Assembly (NCBI GenBank): GCA_002369155.1
Contig: DFEM01000169.1
Location: 1 to 36,415, forward strand
Direction: 5' to 3'
Length of the DNA stretch: 36,415 nt
Origin: Lachnospiraceae bacterium UBA3802
GTDB taxonomy: Bacteria; Bacillota; Clostridia; Lachnospirales; Lachnospiraceae
The notes below the pieces were generated by a model, which was not told the origin of the DNA, searched no databases, and was given only the letters and a program-made list of their open reading frames with translations. The position numbers and the translations under genes are program-made. Below are positions 8,378-16,540 of the stretch, in pieces (the first letter of the stretch is position 1; every line of letters begins with the position of its first letter).

Positions 8378-9943
8378 TTACTTAGCATAATCGATAACTC
8401 TTGTTTCTCTGATGACATTAACCTTAACCTGACCGGGATATTTAAGTTCTTCCTCAATCTTCTTGGAAATGTCATGAGCAAGTAATACCATATCATCATC
8501 TGTAATCTTTTCCGGTATTACCATTACTCGTATTTCTCTACCTGCATGAATAGCAAAAGATTTTTCTACACCTTCGAAATTGTTTGATAATTCTTCAAGT
8601 TCTGTAAGTCTTGTCGTATACGCACCAAGTGTTTCTCTTCTCGCACCGGGTCTTGCTGCGGAAATAGCATCGGCCGCCTGAACAATACGCGCGATCAAAG
8701 AAGTGGGTTCTACATCACCATGATGTGATTCTACCGCATTTATAACAATTGCAGGTTCATGATATTTACGACATAATTCGGTACCGAGAGTAACATGAGT
8801 GCCTTCCTGATCGTGATCGACAGCTTTGCCGACATCATGAAGAAGTCCGGCTCTTCTGGCCATTTTGGCATCAAGACCGATTTCTTCTGCAAGAAGACCT
8901 GCAATATGTGCCACTTCAATGGAATGTTTGAGTGCATTCTGTCCGAAACTGGTTCTGAAATGAAGTTTTCCGAGAATTTTGACAAGTTCGGGATTGATTC
9001 CGTGAACGCCTGCTTCAAGAACAGCGTTCTCGCCCTCTTCTTTCATGATATTCTCAACTTCTTTCTGTGCTTTTTCGACAGATTCTTCAATCTTTGCGGG
9101 ATGAATTCTGCCATCAAGAATAAGTTTTTCAAGAGCAATTCTTGCAACTTCTCTTCTAACGGCATCAAATCCCGATAATACAACTGCCTCGGGAGTATCA
9201 TCGATAATAAATTCAACACCTGTCATCTGTTCAAGTGTTCTGATATTACGTCCTTCACGTCCGATAATTCTTCCCTTCATATCATCATTGGGAAGGTTTA
9301 CAACAGAAATTGCAACATCGGAAACATGATCGGCTGCACATCTTTGAATGGCATTAACGACATATTCCTTGGCTTTTTGAGAAGCATCATCCTTAATCTG
9401 AGATTCCATCTCCTTAATTCTGACTGCTTTCTCGTGTTTCAAATCATCTTCAACAATTCTTAACAAATACTCTTTTGCTTCTTCAGAGGTATAACCTGAA
9501 ATACGTTCAAGTTCTTTCAATCTTTGCTCGTTTAGTTTAGATACGGCTTCTTTTTCTTTCGCCAAATCCGCTTCTTTCGAAGAAATTGCAGCTTCCTTTT
9601 TCTCGATCTGTTCGAGTTTCTTGTCTACGCTTTCTTCTTTCTGCTGAACTCTTCTTTCGCTTCTCTGAAGTTCAGCTCTGCGTTCCCTGTTTTCTTTTTC
9701 GATCTCATTCTTGTATTTAATGGATTCTTCCTTGATTTCAAGCAGACCTTCGCGTTTTTTCGCTTCGGCTGTTTTCAAGGCTTCATCAAGAATTTCACGT
9801 GCTTTGTCTTCGGCATTGCCGATTTTGGTCGTGATTTTCTTCTTGTAAACAGAATATGTGATCAAACCGGAAACAAGTGCAGCAATGATTACGGATACCA
9901 AGATGGCGATTATAAGAATAACCACACTAACTTGTCCAAACAT
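8378..9943 (-). CDS. rny: Ribonuclease Y
   Basis: Membrane-anchored endoribonuclease that starts mRNA decay in Firmicutes. The order is standard: an N-terminal membrane helix (about residues 5-32, [20 protein letters not shown]), a long charged coiled coil (about 40-200), a KH domain ([19 protein letters not shown]) and an HD domain with [12 protein letters not shown]. The 521-residue length matches B. subtilis RNase Y (520). The ribosome site AGGAGGTAAG lies about 10 nt before the ATG. The gene has its own promoter and terminator and follows recX, as in many Clostridia. Confidence 0.97.
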   Translation of the reverse strand: MFGQVSVVILIIAILVSVIIAALVSGLITYSVYKKKITTKIGNAEDKAREILDEALKTAEAKKREGLLEIKEESIKYKNEIEKENRERRAELQRSERRVQQKEESVDKKLEQIEKKEAAISSKEADLAKEKEAVSKLNEQRLKELERISGYTSEEAKEYLLRIVEDDLKHEKAVRIKEMESQIKDDASQKAKEYVVNAIQRCAADHVSDVAISVVNLPNDDMKGRIIGREGRNIRTLEQMTGVEFIIDDTPEAVVLSGFDAVRREVARIALEKLILDGRIHPAKIEESVEKAQKEVENIMKEEGENAVLEAGVHGINPELVKILGKLHFRTSFGQNALKHSIEVAHIAGLLAEEIGLDAKMARRAGLLHDVGKAVDHDQEGTHVTLGTELCRKYHEPAIVINAVESHHGDVEPTSLIARIVQAADAISAARPGARRETLGAYTTRLTELEELSNNFEGVEKSFAIHAGREIRVMVIPEKITDDDMVLLAHDISKKIEEELKYPGQVKVNVIRETRVIDYAK

Positions 9944-9974
9944 TGACAGTCTTACCTCCTTATTTAGTTATCAT

Positions 9975-9989
9975 TGTACAGTATGTACA
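9975..9989. repeat. TGTACA-gta-TGTACA repeat in the rny leader
   Basis: Two copies of the self-complementary hexamer TGTACA spaced by 3 nt, between the rny promoter and its ribosome site. An adjacent GGG-CAATAATA-CCC inverted repeat (9990-10004) could form a second small hairpin. It may be an operator or an mRNA structure. Confidence 0.45.
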
Positions 9990-10027
9990 GGGCAATAATA
10001 CCCCATATTGCAAATTACAACATTTAT

Positions 10028-10056
10028 ATATTATATTGTTTCCTTAAAGATGTCAA
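10028..10056 (-). promoter_or_regulatory. Promoter for rny
   Basis: Perfect -35 TTGACA (minus strand, 10051-10056) with -10 TAATAT at 17 nt (10028-10033), or the overlapping perfect TATAAT at 15 nt (10030-10035). The leader is about 80 nt. Confidence 0.7.
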
Positions 10057-10089
10057 GAATTATTGTAAACCAATTAAGGCGAAAAACCA

Positions 10090-10710
10090 CTAAATACTGT
10101 ATTCTCCGCCTTTTAATACACTATGAATTGAATCATAGGAAAAACCTTTTGAACAAAGGTATTTGATTTGTTTTTGTGTATCTTCAAAAGAAGCATTTTC
10201 AAAATCATAATGTCTCTTATGCAAAAGTTTTATGATTAAATCTTCTTCCGAAGACAGGCTTCCGTCCGATTTAAGTTCATCGAAAATTTTCTCTGCAAGA
10301 GTCAAATCTATATCCTTTTGATACAGCGCAGACATTATATCTCTTTTGCTCTTCTTTGCACTTTTTGACTCAATATAAAGCCTTATATATCTTTCATCAT
10401 TCAAAAGACGTTCGTTTTTAAGTCTTTCCAGTGTCTCTTCGATTACGTCTTCGGGGTAAAGATCTTTTTCAAGTTTCTTCTTTAATTCTCCGCAGGTTAA
10501 GTCCTTTCCCGTAATTATCTTCAAACTTCTGTCCAGGGCTCTTTTGGGCAAAACTTCACCGAAGATTTCATTGATAATATCATCTTCAATTTCACCGATT
10601 TCAATTTTATATTTAGACAAATCGCCTTTGTATAAAACAAAGGCGATTCCGTTATCTAATGTAATCTTAACTTTTGCGGAATTAAATTCCGTAATATCTT
10701 TAATATGCAT
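10090..10710 (-). CDS. recX: Regulatory protein RecX
   Basis: Modulator of RecA filament growth and activity. About 206 residues of highly charged alpha-helical sequence with the repeated three-helix RecX pattern, for example KLEKDLYPEDVIEETLERLKNERLLNDERYIRLYIESK cut here to its core ERLLNDERYIRLYI, and the later region ending CSKGFSYDSIHSVL. Position directly after recA supports the assignment. Start choice is uncertain: the ATG at 10710 has a weak GGGA 8 nt upstream, while a TTG at 10722 in the same frame has no site. Expected to be SOS-induced with recA, since no terminator separates them. Confidence 0.9.
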   Translation of the reverse strand: MHIKDITEFNSAKVKITLDNGIAFVLYKGDLSKYKIEIGEIEDDIINEIFGEVLPKRALDRSLKIITGKDLTCGELKKKLEKDLYPEDVIEETLERLKNERLLNDERYIRLYIESKSAKKSKRDIMSALYQKDIDLTLAEKIFDELKSDGSLSSEEDLIIKLLHKRHYDFENASFEDTQKQIKYLCSKGFSYDSIHSVLKGGEYSI

Positions 10711-10727
10711 GGCATTTCCCAATCAAA

Positions 10728-11747
10728 TTATTTGTCGGTTTCCGAAGGTACACCCTGCAAATCATAATGAGATCTGACAGCCTCTTCAACTTCCTTGAGG
10801 ACCTCGGGATTATCCTGAAGATAAATCTTGGCATTCTCCCTGCCCTGACCGATTTTGTTGCCCTTATATGCATACCAGGCACCGGCTTTATTAATAACAT
10901 CAATCTCTGTAGCAAGGTCAAGCAAATCACCTACAAAAGAAATACCTTCGCCGAACATAATATCAAATTCAGCCTCTTTAAAAGGAGGAGCCACCTTATT
11001 CTTTACAATCTTGGCTCTTGTACGGTTACCGACAACTTCACCGTTTACTTTGATTGTATCTACTTTCTTAATCTCCATTCTCACGGATGAATAGAATTTA
11101 AGAGCGTTACCGCCTGTAGTAACCTGAGGGTTGCCATAAAAGACACCTACTTTTTCTCTTAACTGATTGATAAATACAACCGTACAGTTGGTCTTTCCGA
11201 TTGCACCGGTTAATTTTCTTAATGCCTGTGACATGAGTCTTGCCTGCAAACCTACATGAGCATCTCCCATATCGCCTTCAAGTTCAGCCTTCGGAACGAG
11301 TGCCGCAACAGAGTCTACAACAACAAGGTCAATGGCGCCGGAACGAACCATCGTTTCGGTGATTTCCAAAGCCTGTTCACCGTTATCGGGCTGTGAAATA
11401 TAAAGATTGTCTACATCCACGCCGATTGCTTTTGCATAAGCAGGGTCAAGTGCATGTTCTGCATCGATAAATCCGCAGATACCGCCTCTTTTTTGAACTT
11501 CAGCAATCATATGAAGAGTTACTGTCGTTTTACCTGAAGATTCAGGACCGTAAATTTCTATAACACGTCCTTTGGGAATACCGCCGAGTCCCAAAGCTAT
11601 ATCCAAACTGATCGATCCCGTGGGTATTGTCTCAACATTCATTTTGCTTGCGGGATCGCCGAGTTTCATAACGGCACCTTTGCCGTATTGCTTTTCAATC
11701 TGGGTTAAAGCCGCTTCAAGCGCTTTAATCTTGTCTTCTCTTTCCAT
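10728..11747 (-). CDS. recA: Recombinase RecA
   Basis: Strand-exchange ATPase and LexA co-protease activator. Walker A GPESSGKT is at residues 67-74. Walker [16 protein letters not shown] and loop L2 [27 protein letters not shown] are intact. The C-terminus ends in the usual variable tail. The start is the ATG at 11747, preceded by GGAGG at 5 nt, giving 339 residues beginning [24 protein letters not shown] as in other RecA proteins (cut: [14 protein letters not shown]). In-frame upstream ATG and TTG codons overlap the ribosome site or a LexA box and are rejected. The promoter carries two LexA-type operators. Confidence 0.98.
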   Translation of the reverse strand: MEREDKIKALEAALTQIEKQYGKGAVMKLGDPASKMNVETIPTGSISLDIALGLGGIPKGRVIEIYGPESSGKTTVTLHMIAEVQKRGGICGFIDAEHALDPAYAKAIGVDVDNLYISQPDNGEQALEITETMVRSGAIDLVVVDSVAALVPKAELEGDMGDAHVGLQARLMSQALRKLTGAIGKTNCTVVFINQLREKVGVFYGNPQVTTGGNALKFYSSVRMEIKKVDTIKVNGEVVGNRTRAKIVKNKVAPPFKEAEFDIMFGEGISFVGDLLDLATEIDVINKAGAWYAYKGNKIGQGRENAKIYLQDNPEVLKEVEEAVRSHYDLQGVPSETDK

Positions 11748-11759
11748 TTTAACCTCCAT

Positions 11760-11773
11760 CAAACATACGTTCT
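11760..11773 (-). promoter_or_regulatory. LexA-type operator 2 (downstream of the recA promoter)
   Basis: Minus strand AGAACGTATGTTTG, matching the Gram-positive SOS pattern GAAC-N4-GTTY. It lies between the promoter -10 and the recA ribosome site and differs from operator 1 at only two central positions. Confidence 0.8.
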
Positions 11774-11779
11774 GTTTTT

Positions 11780-11808
11780 AGTTTAACCCAAACATTTGTT
11801 CTTGTCAA
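11780..11808 (-). promoter_or_regulatory. SOS-regulated recA promoter
   Basis: Perfect -35 TTGACA (11803-11808), 17-nt spacer, -10 TAAACT (11780-11785) on the minus strand. The spacer is almost filled by LexA operator 1, so repressor binding would block RNA polymerase. Confidence 0.8.
11789..11802 (-). promoter_or_regulatory. LexA-type operator 1 (inside the recA promoter spacer)
   Basis: Minus strand AGAACAAATGTTTG, matching GAAC-N4-GTTY. It lies between -35 and -10, 29 bp from operator 2. Confidence 0.85.
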
Positions 11809-11854
11809 CAACAAATTAAACAATCAATACGCATCACTCCGTTTCATCTTAATT

Positions 11855-11895
11855 TAAAAAATGGGAAACATTCACGGAAGAATACCGTGATTTCG
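11855..11895 (-). terminator. Terminator after the radical SAM gene
   Basis: Minus strand stem TCACGG/CCGTGA (11872-11877, 11885-11890) with a 7-nt loop. It can be extended by GAAA/TTTC across a bulge, and TTTTTT follows at about 11855-11861. It separates the accessory unit from the recA promoter. Confidence 0.65.
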
Positions 11896-11936
11896 ATGAA
11901 ACAATATTACCATTGATACAAAGAATGTTCAACTGT

Positions 11937-12635
11937 TTATTCTATTGAAGACAAAAAAACTTCTCTGTTTTCAAATGCCTCTTTGGAAACTTTTTTTCTC
12001 AGTTCGGGCATAATATATCGGAATACCTCTATATTTTCAATTCCCATGCCTTTAAGCATTTTACTGTTTTCTTCATATTCTTTATCTGTATGAAGTTTGG
12101 GAATAATCGGAACTCTTGCTTTTATTTTATCGGAACCCGCTTTATCCAAAAGAAACTTAAGATTATTCAAAAACCTTTCATAATCTCCTTTGGTATAAAG
12201 TTCATATCTTTCTTTATTCATGTCTTTGGTATCAACAACGAAAAAGTCAATCAAATCAACAACTTCTTTAAGATATTCAATCGGGACGTTCAAAGATGTT
12301 TCCATATTGAATTTCCAGCCCGTATCCTTGTATTTTTCAATAAAAGCTTTGATGAATTTATAATTTAGCAAAGGTTCTCCGCCTCCGAACATTATTCCGC
12401 CGCCGGTGGCCAGAAAATATAAATCATCGATTTTAAGTTCATTATAAAGATCATCCAAGGTATATTCTTTGACAAAATTGTTATAAGTACCGTCCCAGGT
12501 AATCGGATTAAGACAATAGGCGCATCTTAATGGGCAACCCATAGAAACAACGAGGGTTGTTACACCCTCGCCGTCAGTTACAGTCCTTATTCTGCTTATT
12601 GCAGCAACTTTTAATTTAAGATTATCATCAGTCAT
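11937..12635 (-). CDS. Radical SAM protein of the pyruvate formate-lyase activase (PflA) type
   Basis: The 232-residue protein has the radical SAM cluster motif C34-x3-C38-x2-C41 (GCPLRCAYCLNP), followed by TWD, the GGGEP motif at 84-88, METSLNV and DTKDMN. This layout closely follows PflA and related glycyl-radical-enzyme activases. It has no second ferredoxin or SPASM domain. The family uses a [4Fe-4S] cluster and S-adenosylmethionine to make a 5'-deoxyadenosyl radical, usually abstracting hydrogen from a glycine of a partner enzyme. No glycyl radical enzyme is in this window. The gene begins 2 nt after the stop of the cysteine-rich acidic protein gene, so the two are translationally coupled and may act on each other's product. 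Substrate unknown. Confidence 0.88.
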   Translation of the reverse strand: MTDDNLKLKVAAISRIRTVTDGEGVTTLVVSMGCPLRCAYCLNPITWDGTYNNFVKEYTLDDLYNELKIDDLYFLATGGGIMFGGGEPLLNYKFIKAFIEKYKDTGWKFNMETSLNVPIEYLKEVVDLIDFFVVDTKDMNKERYELYTKGDYERFLNNLKFLLDKAGSDKIKARVPIIPKLHTDKEYEENSKMLKGMGIENIEVFRYIMPELRKKVSKEAFENREVFLSSIE

Positions 12636-12637
12636 TA

Positions 12638-13231
12638 TTATTCTTCTTCATCCAAGGGCGCTCCGCCTTCAAGTTCATACAATTCATCGTTCTCTGCGTC
12701 TTCTTCGATCAAGTCTTTTGTATCACAATCAGAATCGTGATCGACACAATCGTTGTCATCATTTTCGAGATTATCATAATACGGATCGCTTTCGTCTCCA
12801 CTGAGTTCTTCGGGATAAATCTCTTCTGGTTCTCCTTGAAGATCATACTCCGGGTTGTATTCCACTTCTCCCTCAATGTAACCGGGATCAATTTGAATAT
12901 CACCGGCGATTTCAGGTTCCGGCTCTTTGAAATCAATATTAAAGACATCTCTTATGGGATATGTCAGTGAATTAACAATATCCGAAGGAGTACAGGCCGA
13001 GAAAGAAGCCGCAATTCCCAAAGACACGCCGGCAATTGCCACTTTTTGGCCGAGTGCTCTTTTCTTTGCAAGTTCATTTTCAAGATATCTGACCTCTGCT
13101 TCGCATTTAGGACAGGTACCTTTGCATTTTCCTTTATGTTTGCATTCATCTACAACATATTTAATGTCATTGTTTTCAGCTATCTGTTTTCTGATCTGCT
13201 TTAATGCTCTGCATTTTTCTTTGCCATCCAT
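12638..13231 (-). CDS. Cysteine-rich acidic protein with internal lipoprotein-like signal
   Basis: I do not recognise a named family. The 197 residues divide into three parts. Residues 1-60 are basic and helical with C30-x5-C36-x3-C40-x2-C43 (CKHKGKCKGTCPKC), a likely metal or Fe-S site. Residues 55-80 (KKRALGQK, then VAIAGVSLGIAASFSAC) look like a lipoprotein signal peptide with lipobox FSAC at C80. Residues 81-197 are very acidic, rich in Asp, Glu, Pro and Tyr, with two more cysteines at 162 and 169. A metal module in front of an export signal is unusual. The ribosome site GGAGG is 9 nt upstream. The gene is coupled to the radical SAM gene, making the protein a candidate substrate or partner; that is inference. 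Confidence 0.85.
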   Translation of the reverse strand: MDGKEKCRALKQIRKQIAENNDIKYVVDECKHKGKCKGTCPKCEAEVRYLENELAKKRALGQKVAIAGVSLGIAASFSACTPSDIVNSLTYPIRDVFNIDFKEPEPEIAGDIQIDPGYIEGEVEYNPEYDLQGEPEEIYPEELSGDESDPYYDNLENDDNDCVDHDSDCDTKDLIEEDAENDELYELEGGAPLDEEE

Positions 13232-13306
13232 AATATCATCCTCCCGATATAAACAATATCTTTTATATTCTATATACGATCAATAAAAAGATATTTATGG
13301 ATTAAA

Positions 13307-14788
13307 TTATAAATCGTAATAATCATCATCCTCATCAGCATCGTATCCGTCAGGTGTGATTCCGTTTTCTTTTTCATATTTGAAAATATCGTACCCTTTT
13401 CCGAAATCCGAATCGAATTTGTAATTTCCGCTTAAGTACTTATCAAAATCATTGATGGTAACGGTAACCCATCCGTAAGAATATTTGTATCTGTAATCAC
13501 ATCCTATTTCAAGTCCGAGAGGAGTAAATAATACTATAAGCGAATCATCATCGTTCAAAACTTTTGTGACATCCTTAATATCACTGTAATTAATGGCTTC
13601 GACAAAACTGTTCTGTGTATTGGATCTTGAGATAAAAAACCTGGAGAAATCATCATCAAGATTAAAGATCTTTGTATTATCCATTACTTCGCCGTTTTTA
13701 ACATCAACATTAACGCCGTGAATATAAAATGTCTGAGTATTGTTATCGACATATGCCGTCGAATTATATGCAACCGAGAAAATTTCATCATTATTGAATG
13801 TAATTACGCTGTCGCAATATAAAGTGTAATTAAATGCGGAAGAACTTGTATGTGTTGTAACATAATTGTAAAGCGATGTAACGGCCTGATTTCTTAAAGC
13901 TTCGTTAACGGCAGTATAATCAACATCATCGGAATATAAATTGTAATAAGCACAATATGCATTGGCAAAAATACCGTTAATCTGGCCTTCGAAACGAATT
14001 ATTCTTCTTTCTACCTCATAATTGTCATTTTCTACATATGAATTTATGACATACTGATAATAAGGTGTTTCGAAGCCGTCTCTTTCAATGAATTCCTGAC
14101 TGTAAGGAGACTGCATGTATGAAGAATATGAACCGTTAAGATAAAAATCATTGGTATCATCGGCAGGTTCGTCCCAATATTCATTCGCATTATTGATAAA
14201 ATCTTCGACAAATTTATCATAATCAAATTGAGAAGTGCCGCCGTAAAGAGGTTCAATTGTTTCGGAGTATCCGGCAAATTCGTCTACAATATCATCGTCA
14301 GTATCGTCAGTGTCGGTATCTTTATCATCATCGTCATCGACATCGCTATCAGCATCTTTGTCCGTATCTTTATTGTTATCTTCTTCGTCGTCATCGTCAT
14401 CATCATCGGTCGTGTTCGGAAGCGTTGCGGTAACAACGGGCGAAGGAGGAGTACTCGGCGTGTAAGCCGTTTTAATAATCATCGGAGCAAAAGCTACAAC
14501 ACCGACAACTCCCAAAATCAAAATCAAAAAAAGTACTGCAAGAACACCTGCAACGATTCCTATGATAAGACCGACGGGCTTTTTCTTCTCAACAGTATTA
14601 TCCTGAGGCATTTCATTTACTGTTTCTGTTTGAACAACGGAAGATGTTTCGTTTGCGCTGTCTGTAAATTCGTTATTTACAGTTTCATTGACAGTTTCTT
14701 CTTTTTCGATTTTAAATCCACAGTTTGTGCATACTCCGGGAGCTGTAACGGCTCCGCATCTCGGACAAAAAATAAATTCCTGATTCAT
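13307..14788 (-). CDS. Zinc-ribbon membrane protein with Asp-rich linker and RsiV/DUF3298-like outer domain
   Basis: 493 residues. The cytoplasmic N-terminus has a zinc ribbon with C8, C11, C20 and C23 (CPRCG, CTNCG). A polar linker leads to a single membrane helix at about 72-102 (PVGLIIGIVAGVLAVLFLIL). Residues 127-166 are almost pure Asp with Thr, Lys and Asn. The outer part (about 170-490) includes VERRIIRFEGQ, an alternating-strand core with FYIHGVNVDVKNGE, and FTPLGLEIGCDYRY followed by GWVTVTI. This resembles the DUF4163/DUF3298 fold of RsiV and PdaC, but remotely. The ribosome site AAAGGGAG overlaps the cinA stop, and the gap to cinA is 15 nt, so it is co-transcribed with cinA. It may sense or bind envelope material or cations; function unknown. 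Confidence 0.85.
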   Translation of the reverse strand: MNQEFIFCPRCGAVTAPGVCTNCGFKIEKEETVNETVNNEFTDSANETSSVVQTETVNEMPQDNTVEKKKPVGLIIGIVAGVLAVLFLILILGVVGVVAFAPMIIKTAYTPSTPPSPVVTATLPNTTDDDDDDDEEDNNKDTDKDADSDVDDDDDKDTDTDDTDDDIVDEFAGYSETIEPLYGGTSQFDYDKFVEDFINNANEYWDEPADDTNDFYLNGSYSSYMQSPYSQEFIERDGFETPYYQYVINSYVENDNYEVERRIIRFEGQINGIFANAYCAYYNLYSDDVDYTAVNEALRNQAVTSLYNYVTTHTSSSAFNYTLYCDSVITFNNDEIFSVAYNSTAYVDNNTQTFYIHGVNVDVKNGEVMDNTKIFNLDDDFSRFFISRSNTQNSFVEAINYSDIKDVTKVLNDDDSLIVLFTPLGLEIGCDYRYKYSYGWVTVTINDFDKYLSGNYKFDSDFGKGYDIFKYEKENGITPDGYDADEDDDYYDL

Positions 14789-14803
14789 GATTAAATTCTC
14801 CCT

Positions 14804-15991
14804 TTACTTGTTAAAGTCGAACTGAGTTTTTGTGATATATTCAAGAATGCATACTCTTGTAAAATCAAGTGCAGCAGTCGTCGCGCATTCTCTGATTTTC
14901 ATACGATCGCCCTTGAAATTAAATTCTTTGACTTTATTATTCCCTTTTACATTGCATCCAATATATACCAAACCTACGTCCTTGCCTTCATAAGGGCTGT
15001 CGGGTCCGGCAACGCCTGTAACAGATACAAATACATCTGCTTTGTTTGAAAGAGCCGAAGCCTGAGACATTTCTTCCGCAACTTCTTCGGACACGGCTGT
15101 ATATTTGGCCAATGTCGATTTTTTTACACCCAGAATTTTATGCTTGCTTCTGTCCGAATATGTAATATAGCAATTGTTCAAAACTTCAGACACTCCGGCG
15201 ACATTAATAAGCCTTGAAGCAACCATTCCTCCCGTACAGGATTCAGCACACGAAATCGTCAGATTATTGGATTTTAAAAGATCTACAACCGACTGTTCGA
15301 GCGATACTTCATCTTCACTCGTATAAATATATTCACCGATTAAAGTCTTTAATTCTTTAATTACCGGTTTGTTTAATCTCTCGCATTCGTTTTCGTCAAA
15401 ACCTTTTGCAGTCACATGAATATGAACTTCGCCGGATTTAGGATATATCGTAATGGAAGGATTGGAATGATTAAGCATCAATTCTTTAATCTTATCTTCC
15501 ACTTCATCTTCATTGATCCCGGCAATTTTAACGGTTCTTGTCATGATAACGGAATCCGCGACATTTTCAAGAAAAGGAACAGCGTATTTTAAAAACATCG
15601 GTTTTAATTCATTGAACTGGCCGGGAAGCAATATATAATAATGCCCGTTATCTGTAATAATTTCTCCCGAAGAATTGCCAAACTCGTTGGGAATAACCGT
15701 GCTTCCTTCGATGGCGCCGTCAACAATATTCCTTCCTAAGAAAATAGATACGCTTTCAAGAGTAACGTCTTCGGATGAAGGGCCCATGCCTCCTGATAAA
15801 ACTACAATATCCGATCTTCCCGCAGCAATATTCAGGCATTCGTTTATTCTTGCCTTATTGTCGCCCACACTTGTCTGGTAATATGCAGTAAGTCCTAATT
15901 TTGCAAACTGTTCAGCCAAAAAAGAAGCATTTGTATTTATAATGTTACCGAGTAAAATCTCTGTTCCGATGGAAATATATTCAACTATCAT
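14804..15991 (-). CDS. cinA: CinA-family protein (shortened MoCF-like domain plus NMN amidohydrolase domain)
   Basis: The N-terminal COG1058 domain (MIVEYISIGTEILLGNIINTN cut to SIGTEILLGNIINTN, then SGGMGPSSEDVT) is followed by a C-terminal PncC domain with SCAESCTGGMVASRL, YSDRSKHKILGV and VSVTGVAGPDSP. PncC deamidates nicotinamide mononucleotide in pyridine nucleotide salvage. The C-terminal domain looks intact. The N-terminal one lacks roughly 25-30 residues between LGRNIVDG and the STVIPNEFGNSSG segment compared with B. subtilis CinA as I recall it, and the usual PGPPSE reads PGQFNE, so its phosphohydrolase activity is doubtful. CGGAG lies 5 nt before the ATG. It sits between pgsA and the accessory genes. 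Confidence 0.93.
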   Translation of the reverse strand: MIVEYISIGTEILLGNIINTNASFLAEQFAKLGLTAYYQTSVGDNKARINECLNIAAGRSDIVVLSGGMGPSSEDVTLESVSIFLGRNIVDGAIEGSTVIPNEFGNSSGEIITDNGHYYILLPGQFNELKPMFLKYAVPFLENVADSVIMTRTVKIAGINEDEVEDKIKELMLNHSNPSITIYPKSGEVHIHVTAKGFDENECERLNKPVIKELKTLIGEYIYTSEDEVSLEQSVVDLLKSNNLTISCAESCTGGMVASRLINVAGVSEVLNNCYITYSDRSKHKILGVKKSTLAKYTAVSEEVAEEMSQASALSNKADVFVSVTGVAGPDSPYEGKDVGLVYIGCNVKGNNKVKEFNFKGDRMKIRECATTAALDFTRVCILEYITKTQFDFNK

Positions 15992-16003
15992 ATGGACTCC
16001 GAA

Positions 16004-16540
16004 TTATTTTTTATCTTCTTTCAAAACCGCTCTGTTTTTTATAAGACATTCAATCAAAGAAAATACAGTCAAGAACAAAACTACAAATTCAAGAACGAGC
16101 GTCGGATAAAACAAAAATTTTATTTGGGCTATAATCATTAATATCATAACCATCTGAAGTGCAGTCTTTACTTTTCCGCTCATATCCGCCGCAATAACAA
16201 CACCTTTTGATGCGGCAACAAGTCTGAATCCCGATATGATAAAATCTCTTGCTATAATGACAAGAACAATAAGAAAATTAATTCTATCGGCAGCAAGAAG
16301 GCATATTAACGCAGAGCAAACAAGAAGTTTATCCGCAAGCGGATCGGCAAATTTTCCGAAATCCGAAACCAAATTGTATTTTCTTGCAATATAACCATCA
16401 AGAAAATCCGTTAAAGAAGCTATTATAAATAATCCAAACGCTATCCATTTTGAAAATGGGACGAAATCAGTCATCAAAAAGAATATAAAAAACGGAATAG
16501 CTATAATTCTCAAAACAGTAAGTCTGTTAGGCAAATTCAT
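16004..16540 (-). CDS. pgsA: CDP-diacylglycerol-glycerol-3-phosphate 3-phosphatidyltransferase
   Basis: Integral membrane enzyme that makes phosphatidylglycerol phosphate from CDP-diacylglycerol and glycerol 3-phosphate. The CDP-alcohol phosphotransferase motif D-G-x2-A-R-x8-G-x3-D-x3-D is complete (DGYIARKY, then GKFADPLADK). Several hydrophobic helices and a length of 178 residues agree with the family. Its ATG overlaps the rimO stop in an ATGA arrangement, indicating coupled translation. Confidence 0.96.
   Translation of the reverse strand: MNLPNRLTVLRIIAIPFFIFFLMTDFVPFSKWIAFGLFIIASLTDFLDGYIARKYNLVSDFGKFADPLADKLLVCSALICLLAADRINFLIVLVIIARDFIISGFRLVAASKGVVIAADMSGKVKTALQMVMILMIIAQIKFLFYPTLVLEFVVLFLTVFSLIECLIKNRAVLKEDKK

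Noticed and set aside
11748..11762. Upstream ATG/TTG starts for recA adding five residues
   Set aside because: They overlap the GGAGG ribosome site and LexA operator; ATG at 11747 has correct spacing and gives the normal RecA N-terminus.
14285..14412. Trinucleotide-like repeat of TCA/TCG units that could be taken for a tandem repeat array
   Set aside because: It is low-complexity coding sequence for the Asp-rich linker with varied codons, not an exact repeat or CRISPR array.
14228..14794. 188-residue plus-strand frame rich in Ile, Val and Phe, looking like a membrane protein
   Set aside because: It is the antisense of the Asp-rich zinc-ribbon gene; GAT/GAC repeats read backwards give Ile/Val codons. 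No ribosome site or domain.
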